NCBI RefSeq assembly: GCF_026213295.1
Contig: NC_079418.1
Coordinates: 6,632,561-6,696,560 of the forward strand
DNA length: 64,000 nucleotides
Direction of reading: 5' to 3'
Source: Gadus chalcogrammus
Taxonomy: Eukaryota; Chordata; Actinopteri; Gadiformes; Gadidae
This document shows, piece by piece, positions 28,380 through 57,549 of the stretch; the first letter of the stretch is position 1; each line of letters opens with the position of its first letter. The notes under the pieces are model-generated. The model saw nothing but the letters and a program-made list of their open reading frames with translations. It did no database searches and had not been told where the DNA came from. The position numbers were made by a program, and so were the translations under genes.

Positions 28380-30458
28380 CCTGATCCACTGCCAAGTGAA
28401 GTTTCTCTCGTAAGCTACTCAGCTCCTCTTGAAAAAAGACAGTTACTGGATATGTGTTGCTCTATTGTGGCTCAAGTACAAGCATCTGCAGTCTTTAGTT
28501 GGTTCAATGGAGGAATTTGTAAATGACGTCCATGTCCAAGCACAGGACACTGTTCTTGAAAATGAATGAAATGTCTTTCATCTGAGGTAACTGAACAAAC
28601 TCTAAATAAAGTTAAAGACTGTTTTGAGCAGCTTGAAAATCCATTTTCATCCCTCAATACTGAAACTAAGAGGCAAAGACATTTTGAGAAAAAATGGAAA
28701 ATTGTGGAACCAGTAGAGCATGTTCTTGGTGTGCGTTATGATCTACGCAAGGATAGAACTACTGGTGTATACAGTCAAATTCCTGTTAATGACAAATTTG
28801 TTTATGTGCCTATTTTGGGAACTCTTGAGTCGATGTTTACTAATCGGGAACTCAGCAACTGTTTCCAGCAAGTGAAGCTTCATGAAGATGGCATTTTCAA
28901 AGACATTAATGATGGTTCATATTTCAGAAATCATCCATTATTTTCACAGCAAGAACATGCTCTTCAAATTCAGCTTTATTATGATGATTTTGAAACGGCC
29001 AATCCGCTAGGCTCTAAAAAGGGAATTCACAAACTTGGCTGTGTTTACTTTATTTTAAGGAATTTGCCAATGAAGCTGAATTCAGTTTTGATGAACATTC
29101 ATCTTGTGGCGCTTTTTCATTAAAGGACTTAAAGAAATATGGTTTTGATCCAATCCTACAGCCTCTTGTTCATGACTTAAAAGTTTTGGAGACGCAGGGA
29201 ATCCAGGTACCCTTTTCAGATACACCCTTAAAGGGGTCTGTTATTCAGGTTACTGGGGATAATTTAGCTATACATGGACTTTTTGGTATGGTTGAATCGT
29301 TCAGTGCAACTTACTGTTGTCGATTTTGTTTAACTGACAAGACACGTTTGCAGTCAGTCTTTAGTGAGGATGACCCAGACTTAATTCTTCGCACAAAGGA
29401 GCTCTACTCAGAACACTGCAATGCCATGGCACAAAATCCCACTTTAGTTCACTCATTTGGTGTTAAGAGAACCTGTCCCCTAAATGCACTGCAATTTTTT
29501 CATTCCTCAGAAAATTATGCAGTGGATATTATGCACGACCTACTAGAAGGTGTTGTACAGTACGAGTTAAAGCTTCTTTTTCAGTATTTGGTGAAGGACT
29601 ACATTTCTTTAAATGCCCTCTCTCAAAGGATTCAGAGCTTTAACTATGGATACAGTGAGAGAAAGAACAGACCCAGTGGAGTCAAAGTTAATGATGATAG
29701 CAATGACCTCGGGCTCAATGCCATCCAGTCTTGGTGCCTCCTGCGAAATACTCCCTTGATTTTCGGAGACCTAGTTGACCAGAACAACAGTTATTGGAAT
29801 GTGATTATGCTTTTGATTCAGATTGTCAACATTGTATTCTCACCAGTTATAACAGATGGTATGACTTATTATTTGAAGCACCTAATTTCTGACCATCACA
29901 AACTTTTCAAGTTAGTGTTTACAGATAAGAGGCTCATCCCAAAGCATCATCTGATGATACACTACCCCAGATGTATTAGGAAAATAGGTCCACTTATACA
30001 CATGTGGTGCATGCGATTTGAAGGCAAGCACAACTTCTTCAAAAGGTCGGTGAAGAGTTTTAAAAACTTAACCAAAACATTAGTCAAGAAACATCAGTTT
30101 TTATTTCAAAAGATTACAGTTTGGTCCTGTTAAACATGTCTCAACTAGCAATCTGGAGGGCAGTGTGGTCTTGAGGTCTTGTCAAACTTTGAATGTGTCT
30201 AGTGTCTCCACTACTTCCTGGGTTAAAGTCCATGGAACAGAGTACCAGATTGGAATGTTTGTTAAAAATGAAATGCCTACTTTTAATAAGATTATCAATA
30301 TCATTATCAAAGATGATGAAGTGTTTCTTTTGGCAACTAAAGTTATTACCATGCATTTCGATGATCACCTGAATGCATTCAGCATTGAGGAGGTGGATGA
30401 TGTGTTCAGTGTAATTTGTGTGGCTAATCTGATGTATTATAGACCTTATGACAGTTAG
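28380..30458 (+). pseudogene. Decayed DDE transposase of the CACTA-like element
   Basis: A long coding region without clear introns runs through three frames. 28566-29123 carries KWKIVEPVEHVLGVRYDLRK. 29123-30133 carries QVTGDNLAIHGLFGMVESFS with CCRFC (first catalytic Asp plus Cys cluster), DIMHDLLEGVVQYELKLL (second Asp) and MRFEGKHNFFKRSVKSFKNL (probable catalytic Glu). 30134-30458 carries KVHGTEYQIGMFVKN. Breaks: stops near 28530-28565, a frameshift near 29120 and another near 30125. The motif order fits CACTA/EnSpm-type (tnp2-like) transposases. The assignment is tentative. Confidence 0.75.
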
Positions 30459-31077
30459 TTTTCACCTGAAAATGATGAAAGAATGTATATTGTGCCCTAC
30501 TGCAGTTTAGTCTGAAATGTGCATTGAATTGTCAAAAATGGATTTAATACAAAGGTACTTTTTTCTACAATTTCTGCCATTTGTCTTTTATTTCAGGTAG
30601 TATAGTATAGTATATATGCTCTTTAGATCCCGTGAGGGAAATTTAGTCTCTGCATTTATCCCAATCCCAAACTAGAGAGAGTGGATGCATATAGACACTT
30701 TGCCGGTGTTAAAATTAACACTGTGGGTGTTAATTTGACACTGACAATTTTGCAGTGTAGTAGTTGTGTGTGAAATAGTTCGTTGCTCCGTCTCGTCTGT
30801 TCCGCTCGGTGGGGCCCAGCCGAGATGGCCCTGTCTGCTGCAGTGTAGAAAACTGTGGAGCTGTTGCGCGAGCAAGCGCGTGCGCAGCGCCCGCTTCTGT
30901 TTCGGCTGTGGGGCCAGAAGTTTAGGGGCCCAAAGCTCTTCTCATTGGCTGATTTGTAGAAAGGGCGGGGTTTATGGCGGGAGCCGATCAGATCTTGCTA
31001 GCTAGCTAACGTAGTTACTGTTACAGTTACAGTTACTGTTATAGTAAATAACAACAAATGGACGTTTCATTCATTAA

Positions 31078-31508
31078 ATGATGAATCGTGTTGAGTATCT
31101 GTCTCATGTGAGATTTAGCACTTTACCACTTGAACAGAAGTTGGAGATAAAACGTTTGGGACCACATCGCCCGACGGATTTAATCATTATTCAAGAGGGA
31201 AAGGACAAGAATAGATCGTTCAACCAGGAGTGGTTCGAGCGGAAAACTTGGCTTACTGGGAGCTCGTCAAAAAAGGCGCTCTACTGCTTTCCATGTCTGC
31301 TCTTTGGAGGGGAAACCGTCTGGACAACCACTGGATTTAAAGATTCAAAACATCTGTCAGAAAGGCTGGTAAAACACGAAAGCTGTGCTTCTCATGTGGA
31401 TAATGCCATCAAGCTAGGTCTTTTGGGGAGAGCAAATGTTGCATCTCAGCTTGACAGTGCATACCGACATGGCATTGAACAGCACAACCGGCAGACCGAA
31501 GAAAACAG
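31078..31508 (+). pseudogene. N-terminal exon of a hAT (ZMYM1/TTF-type) transposase
   Basis: Encodes MNRVEYLSHVRFSTLPLEQK, then a TTF-type zinc-finger region (WFERKTWLTGSSSKKALYCF, CLLFGGE, WTTTGFKDSKHLSERLVKHE). It stops at a donor-like AG/gtatgt. In related fish hAT proteins this is followed by DUF4371, the RNase H-like core and the C-terminal dimerisation domain. None of these is present before the right terminus at 31607, so the gene is a deletion derivative. Confidence 0.85.
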
Positions 31509-31615
31509 GTATGTTCTTGAGAGGATTATAATGTGGTATTTCTGGATTGCGTTATAATATTTTCCTGCATGGGCCCCACCAGAGTTTCCAAACCAAAATC
31601 GCCACTGCTCGTTGC

Positions 31616-31850
31616 GTGCCCTGTGTGTGTTTGGTATTTAAGCCCTTGTCTTTCCTTTGTTCCTTGTCGGATCATTGTAGTTCGTGGTGAGTTGTGTCCT
31701 GTGTGTTACCTGTGTTCCCGGTTTTCCCTGTGTTACCCGCGTCACCTGTGTTCTCGGTGTTCCTTGCCTTTTGCATTAATAAATTATCCTTTACCCGAAC
31801 TGTCTGCTATTGGGTCCTACCTGCCTGCCTGCCACCCGCTAACCGTGACA
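31616..31850 (+). mobile_element. Solo LTR, right part
   Basis: Contains a TATA-like gtatttaagcc, a polyadenylation signal (attaataaa) and ends ..AACCGTGACA, followed by the 5-bp duplication tcttc. Together with 18751-18901 it gives an LTR of about 386 bp. No internal coding region is present, so this is a solo LTR. Confidence 0.88.
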
Positions 31851-31855
31851 TCTTC

Positions 31856-33607
31856 CCTTCTTTCTTTGCGGGCTGTAGGTCCAGACCAGCTCCTCAGCCT
31901 CAAAGTGCCTGCTACGAGAATGCACATCATAGTTCCTTTTCTGCCTCACCCCTGTGCTCAGCACCTGTCCCCTGGTGAAAGGAGTGAGCTGTCTCCAGGC
32001 GGTCCTGGAGTCTCCTGGCATACTCTGGGCCGGGAGGAACGGGGGGAAAATCGGGCAGCCGGCCAAACGCCAGGTCAGCTGGGGTGCGAAGCTCCCCGCC
32101 CAACATCAGCAGAGCAGGCGTGCAGGACGTCGACTCCTGGACAGTTGACAGCTGACTCCTGTATGCCATAAGCACTAGAGGCAGATGATTGTCCCAGTCC
32201 CGCTGATGCTCAGCCGAGACAATGGCCAGCTGCTGCTCCATACAGCGATGAAATCGCTCCACCAAGCCGTCACTCTGTGGGTGCAGGGGGGTAGTACGGG
32301 TCTGCATGTCCAGCCTGCTACATAAAGCCGCAAAGACACACGGGATTCAAAATGTCTCCCCTGGTCACTGTGGATGGACTCCGCTGCCCCAAAACGGCTA
32401 ATCATCCCCCCGATTAAAGCGTCCGCTACGGTCTCTGCCCCCTGGTCAGGCAGAGCGTACGCCTCTGTCCACTTGGTAAAATAGTCCATGGCCGTGAGGA
32501 CATACTTGTTCCCCCTCTCTGTGCAGGGTAGCGGGCCCACCACATCCACCCCAACCCTCTCCATAGGGAACCCCACAGGGAACTGCTGTAACTGGGCATA
32601 GGACCTTTCAGCTGGGCCTTTGTGGGCTGTGCAGCCATCACAGCAGCGACAGAAGTCCTCAACGTCCCGCTTGTGCTGCCCCCAGTAGAAGCCAAGGCGG
32701 AGGCGACGAAGGGTTTTTGTCACCCCAAAGTGCCCCGAGCCCACAGTACGATGGATCGCTTGAAGCACTTCCCCACGCAGAGAGTGAGGCACCACCACCT
32801 GCCACCTCACCTCTCCGGTGGTGGGTTCCTTCCAGGCCCGCTGAAGCACGCCATCCCACAGCCGCAGGGTCTTGAACTTAGCCCACAGTCCCTTGGTGAC
32901 CAGGGAGAGAATGGCCACTTCTTCCCATGGGGGCCGCCGCTGTAGGTCCAACCACTGGAGCACTGGTCGAAAGTCTGCGCCCTCCTCCTGCTGTCGTCTC
33001 CACCCTGAAGTTTCGACCTCCCGGAGCTCACAGCAGACTGGGGACGCCACCTCTACTGCAGAACATCCTCCTCCTGGCTGCACAGCTCCTTCTCACGGCT
33101 CTCCCTCCTGTCACAGTAGCGGCAGCCATCCTGACTGCAGGGGCGTCGGGAGAGAGCGTCTGCATTACCATGGCGTGCCCCTGCCCTGTGCACCACACTG
33201 AAGCTGTAGGAATGCAGCTCCTCGATCCACCGTGTGACCTGCCCTTCTGGCTCCTAGAAAGACATGAGCCACTGGAGTGCAGAGTGGTCAGTCCGTACAG
33301 TGAAGTGCAGGCCACAGAGGTAATATTTGAAGTGGCGTACAGCTCTAACGATGGCCAGCAGCTCGCGATGAGTGACGCTGTAGCGGCGTTCAACTTTGTT
33401 AAATGTCCTGCTGTAATACGCCACCACCCGATCCCCTTCCGGCCCTTCCTGTGCCAGCACGGCGCCATTGCCAACTTTTCTAGCGTCCGTGTCCAGGATG
33501 AAGGGCAGGGTCAGGAGGGGAGAGCACCGGGGCTTTGGTGAGAGCTCCCTTGAGTGTCTCGAAGGCAGACTGGCAATCCTCTACCCACACAAACTTGTCA
33601 ATCGCCC
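31856..33607 (-). pseudogene. Gypsy (Ty3-like) pol remnant: RNase H and integrase
   Basis: Minus strand, in order: end of reverse transcriptase (AFETLKGALTKAPVLSPPD, about 33490-33590); RNase H with VVAYYSRTFNKVERRYSVTH and TDHSALQWL (33250-33460); integrase zinc knuckle (H..H..C..C, about 32630-32760); and DDE core blocks GVDVVGPLP and IHSDQGRHFES (32370-32580), TPLHPQSDGLVERFHR (about 32260), VYSP/EELVW tail (31860-31960). There are frameshifts near 32310-32370 and 33090-33250, so it is not functional. Gag, protease and most of the reverse transcriptase are missing. Confidence 0.9.
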
Positions 33608-33611
33608 CCCC

Positions 33612-33725
33612 CGATTGACAAGTAGAACATTCCAATGCATGCACATAGAACAGTGGCATAACGGACAACGAAATACAATGCAACACATAATATACAAACT
33701 CTTTAAATGTCCCAGGGTCGCTACA
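33612..33725 (-). mobile_element. Truncated 5' LTR of the same Gypsy element
   Basis: 114 bp matching the first part of the LTR at 17935-18262, with the same TGTAGCGACCC start. It runs directly into the reverse-transcriptase end at 33607, so the rest of the LTR, the primer site, gag, protease and most of RT were deleted. The outer flanks of the two LTRs (ttact versus catac) do not form a target duplication. Confidence 0.85.
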
Positions 33726-35220
33726 TTACTAACAATTACCCTCCATTCATTCATTCATTCATTCATTCGTTGATACATTTGTCAATATCCGTGCGCGATT
33801 ATCCCCCCTCTGAAAAAACGTCGGCAGAGGGCAGCAGAGCCAAGTCTAAATTAAGACACGGGTTCAACGTTCAACGACATAAGTGCGCGTTCCCCCTCCG
33901 GCCGTCTAGTCGACCTTTGACCTCTGACCTCTAGGGCCAAACAGACACATGTCGTCATCCGTGAAGAGAATGTCTCCTTTTTGACGCAGATACTTTTTAT
34001 GTCGTATAATTGTTTTGGGCTTAAGTGATGGAATTAACTAGATTGAATGACATTTTCTTTGCATAACAATTAAATTATATTCAATTAAATTCATTTCCAT
34101 TCAATACATTTAAATTCTAGTCAATTAAATGAATTTCATTGATAATAATTTCATTTCATTCAATTCAATTCAAGTTTTCCATATAACAAACCTTTACAGG
34201 GAAGTTGAGAACAGTCATGTCATGGAGTTGACTTGGGAGGGGGGGCAAAGTGTTTTCCAGAAACCCACACGACCCCCCCCCTGGGGATTCGAGTCAGCCC
34301 AAGCTGTGCAGAAGGGCTAATGAGTTTAATTGCTCTTCGCTAGCTTGTTAACTCGTCAGCACCAATGGGAATGCAGTGTGATGCTAATGCATCAAGATGA
34401 TTGACACCTGCATGAAACTAACAAGAAGCTTGCATGCGTTTGGTTTAGTTTATGTTCATAGTGACTAGAGTCCTAAGTCAAAACCGTATCTCTCACATGA
34501 TAATGCGCTGTTTGTAAGAAGGAGGGTCTCTCAGACTGAGCCTCAGTGCAATAAAGGTGTTTCACATTTCCATCATGAAGGTAGCCTCTATAGTTCGACC
34601 CTACCCTACACTACAATACATTGCAGCGAGCAAAAAACCCTTTAAAGCCTGACAGGATTTACATAACAGGTTGTTGACGTTGTGGTATCAATTTGATTCA
34701 ACAACAGGTGTTTATCTGCACTGTGTCTAAAGGCATAAAATATGAAAACAAGTCGAATTCTGAATCATTTCCATGCATTTCTACTGAAAGGGGTACCCAC
34801 ACCCCTCTTACGCTGTATGTTGTATGTCCTTGCACTTAATAAAAGCTATCTTTGTTGTATACGGGGAATGGGTTAACCTAATGATTGTAAGTGCTTGGCA
34901 CTTGGTTCTATGAACATCCTTACTGTACCGACAGATATATTTTGTTGTTTCTCTTTCTTCTGACAAATGTAAGTCACTGGATGAAAGTCTGCTAAACGCC
35001 CTAAATATAAATATAAATGTTAAGTTGCATGCCCCAGACATTTCGGATCTGTGACAAATTAACAAGGTAAATCCAGGCGGCCAATTATCGAGCCCCGGGA
35101 GAGGGGGCAATTTGCGTCGGAAGCGGAAAAACCAACGACATAAGCAAGGCAATGACTGAGGAACAACAAGTCCCCTTGGATGACAGTGTGGTTCCAGGTG
35201 GTTTGTGATGATGCTGGGGA

Positions 35221-35380
<160 letters not shown>

Positions 35381-35384
35381 CGAC

Positions 35385-35512
35385 AGCAGAGTCGACCCCT
35401 CAGGGCGACAGCCAGCTCGTCAGTGTGAGGCGTCTCGCTCAGGGACACCTTGGAGGAGCCGGGGATCGAACCAGCAACCTTCAGGTTATAAGTCAAACCT
35501 CTTCTACACAGT
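35385..35512 (-). mobile_element. SINE head fragment (same family as 5938 and 15076)
   Basis: Contains the B-box-like ggttgctggttcgatccccgg and the shared block 'ccctgagcgagacgcctcac'. It abuts a long (CT)n tract. The matching tail motif lies at about 34900-35020 on the same strand, so one SINE stretched by a microsatellite is likely. Confidence 0.6.
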
Positions 35513-37766
35513 GCATCATTGCTGCACCTGTCAGAAGATTACAGACAATCTTATTTGTGGACATTAATCTCCCAGGCTTTAGGTGTTCCTTCACCACCAA
35601 ACACTACAGTGTGTACACATTAAATACATAAACACACACTTCTCTATGCCGCGTTTGCATAGAGGGATTATCAGTCTATGTCACTCTACGTCACTCCCTG
35701 CTCTGCGAGCATGTCGTCAGCAGAAAGAGACGAGAGCGACAAGAGCTGCAATCAGGTCTTGTTGTGCGGTTGGTTGCCCAAACCCTTTTAATAAGACTGA
35801 TTATCCCATTTATTCTACTTCTTGCTTGCCAACATAACAAACCAATTCAAATACTTAAATAATTATGCTTTTTCTTATTCGTATTGCATTCTTATTAAAT
35901 ATATACTCTGTTTGAGTTAATCTCCCTCAAAAATGTGTCCCCTTTAATTACGATCTATCAAACATGTTTTTGACACCTCAAAGGGCATTATCCCGTTATA
36001 GCATGGTCACTTGCCAAGGTTAAGAAATTAAGATCATTCATTTATATTTTCATGCGTTTTACAATCCAAATATAACATTTTTCACATAAATAGGATGGAC
36101 CGTAGCTACGACTCGGCAACTAGAGGTATTCTAGTCCGCCGAGCTATGAGCCAGAGAGCTAACGTTATGGATTGTACATATTTTAATTCGGAATTCATCC
36201 CAGCCTTTATACCACAGATACTCTAGGGTCTATGGCATATAACCGCAATGTCTGATTACAGTTTAATTCATCTTTCACAATTTACCTGCTCTCGTTGTGA
36301 AGACTAGTCACCGCGCTATTCGTTTCAATGAGAATCGCAACGGTCAATACTTTCAACATAAAGTGTACATATTTATAATTCGAAATGCGTCCCAACCTTT
36401 ATACCCCAGATACTTTAGGGTCTAGCATATAACCGCGTTTTCTGATTACAGTTTAATGTAACAGTAAGCTGACAAAATCGCTAATTAACACCGCAACTGC
36501 AAATTAACCACACGTAGAAAACCATGGCAACCGGTCAAACAAATTTAATTTTTGCCATCTTCCTGCGCGGGCATCTGCCGTGTTGAAAAACAAATAATCC
36601 CCCTATTGCTTGTCAGTCTCCAATAAAATGTATAATAATTATTGAATAAATATATTATTCAGATATTCTATTCAGAATATTATTTATCATACATGTGATA
36701 CACTTTTCTATGCTTTGCTTGCATTGCTTGTTTGAAAGACACGCCACCCATCAAATAAGCCTATCTACATCCGATCAAATGATACATAATAGAATAAATC
36801 AAATAGATTTTATACTTTTATTTTATATAGATACTTTTATATCTTTCATGTATTCGGATGAGAAAATAGTTCTGTTTTTCCGTTCGAAAAAATAATTAGT
36901 TCCCCTGTCAGGCCACAGAAGCTATTCATAGAAACCTTTTTAGCTGTTAGCTTGGCACAGCTAGCCTGCATTTTGCTTTCAGCTAGCCATCTGCGCTAGC
37001 TAACTTTAGCTCTCGCTCAACAGTGTGTTTAAACTCAGGGGCCCGTGAACGCAGGAGCATTAGTGGAGCTCAGGGGAAGAACACTCTGCCCGTAGCTGAG
37101 ATTATCTTAGTTTAACTGCTTTTTTTTTGGCTGCCTGCTGAAAGGATTTCCCTTGTGTTTTGCTGTCTCGTTTTAGCTAGCAAGTGGCTAAGAGGATTAA
37201 GCTCTTTTCCTTCAAACTTGGCCCTGGAAAATTCATCCATGTTTGAAGACAACCGCAAAAATGTCATTAAAATACATACATGTTTTCTTGTCAACTTTTG
37301 TAGAAAAAAAAAGATAAATAGAAAAAAAAAGCATAATAAATACTTTAAAAAATTATGTAGGCTATGAATTATATATTTTTGATGTATATTATATTATTTT
37401 ACTAATCAATTATACAATTAAAGTAGCATACTGATCGATGAATTGATCAAGTTGATCAATCAATTACTATTCTACAAGTTGATCACTCAATTACTATTCT
37501 ACAGGCAGTCTCTCCCGTCCTTCCCGTGACGGCGCAAACATCGCGAGAAGAGAGAGCAGAGGGCGCATTAGACGCACGCAGATTGGGGAGCTGTCCGCTC
37601 TGGTTCAAACAGCGGGTCGCGAACGTTTCAGGCCGCGTGATGGGACGTCGTCTTAGCCTGGAAAACGTGATTCTTCCCCCGTTTTACTTTCCTGGGATTT
37701 TGTTGAGAATGAATTGAAGCAAAAAGATTAAAGATGGAATTAAATCAGAGTTGAAGGTGAGTGTTT

Positions 37767-40013
<2,247 letters not shown>

Positions 40014-40323
40014 CTAACTACAGCTAAAGAGGTGATATCATGCCACCAGATGTTAGAGTGATCGGCCGTAACGAGCTGTTTGAAACTCTTGTGATTTAGT
40101 GACATGACAAGTGGCCTGTCCACCTAGTTGTGTCTCGTTTGCTACAGTCCACCCGGTAGGAGGGGATTCCGTTGTGACAGGGGGGGTGGGGGGGGTGGTA
40201 CTTAAGTCACTTCCAGTTGACCCAGGTCCTAACCCTTGCCCTCTGACCCCTGACCCCCTGACCTTTCACCTGTGCGCAGCAGAAAGGAGGAGGAGGAGCC
40301 AGGCGGAGGGAGGAGCTGTCGTC

Positions 40324-56526
<16,203 letters not shown>

Positions 56527-57540
56527 GAGGAGGAGGAGCAGGAGGACAACATGGAGAACCAGGTCAGGACCCTGAGGCCGAATGAATAGAGGGAGCAGGA
56601 GGAAGAGGAGTAGGACACAAGGCCCAATGAGTAGGAGGAGGAGGGGTAGGAGGCCAATATGGAGAACCAGGTCAGAAAGCTGAGGCCCAACAAATAGGTA
56701 GAGGAGCAGGAGTAGAAGTAGGAGTATGACACAAGGCCCGATGAGTAGGAGGAGGAGGAGGGAGCAAGAGGATGGAGACACTAGGTCAGCACGCTGAGGC
56801 CGAACAAGTAGGAGGAGGAAGAGGAGGACGACGCCGGTGACAAGGGTCGTCTGGAGGTTCAGATGTGCCGGGAACCGGGGACTGGGTCGGATTTGACCGC
56901 CTCTGTTAGACAGGGACCCCAGTAGAAACATGTGTTCATGGCGAGTGCTAGCTAAAATACTAGCTAACACACAGCTAACAAGCTAGCTACAACCCAATGA
57001 TTTAGATGTTATCCCTCTTGCATCCTTGATAGGATGCCCTGCAATGGTAACGGGACACATGGGCGTGGTGTTGCAAGAACCGAGGAGTTACATGTTTTTT
57101 GTTGTTCTTTTCACACTAGCTTAAACCCCAGCTAACATAGTAGCTAACACAATAGCTAACTATGAACAATGTAGAAGTTCAGGGGTTCGACTTCGGGAAG
57201 GCCAAGCCATGGATCTTTTCTTCACTGTTTTCTCATTTATTAATCCATGTGAATAATACTCTGTACTATACATTATTAGTTGCAGCAAGATGCATCTTAT
57301 CTGATTCCTTCCTGTATGCGCTTGCTAATCACATTCATATAAAGATGTGACTTGGATGAGAAAACACTACCTGTGTAAGAAACCCAATTGTTTTGTTTTT
57401 GATTACGATGCAGAAAACACACCGAGAAACTTCAATTTCCAAGTCCATAAATGTTCCTGTTTTTTTAAAAATAAATGTTCCAAACCAATGTTTAACATTA
57501 TGGCCTGGTTATTGTTTCCTGTGGTAAGATACATTTATCC

Positions 57541-57546
57541 AATAAA
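57541..57546 (+). terminator. Candidate polyadenylation signal of cnga3
   Basis: AATAAA about 1 kb past the stop codon, with no exon in between. Other candidates lie at about 57470 and 57609. Confidence 0.4.
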
Positions 57547-57549
57547 AAT

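Larger units (their letters stand above)
19093..30757 (+). mobile_element. CACTA/EnSpm-like element carrying a SAMD3-like gene and a transposase
   Basis: Left end CACAGCAAATACATGAGTGT and right end (reverse complement) CACTGCAAAATTGTCAGTGT are related terminal repeats. Both continue into subterminal 'gtgttaa..taacacc' motifs of the CACTGCAAAA fish type. Both ends are flanked by TA (19091-19092 and 30758-30759), compatible with a 2-bp duplication. The interior holds the SAMD3-like gene (24134-28072, with its first exons duplicated at 20548) and a decayed DDE transposase (28380-30458). Superfamily assignment is an inference from termini and transposase motifs. Confidence 0.7.
18902..31607 (+). 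mobile_element. hAT transposon, defective, inserted in the solo LTR
   Basis: Termini CAGTGGCGTCTTTG and CAAAATCGCCACTG are inverted repeats. The exact 8-bp duplication 'ctcgttgc' flanks them (18894-18901 and 31608-31615), the hallmark of hAT. Most of its interior is a younger CACTA-like insertion. Its own gene is reduced to one N-terminal exon (31078-31508). Confidence 0.88.
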
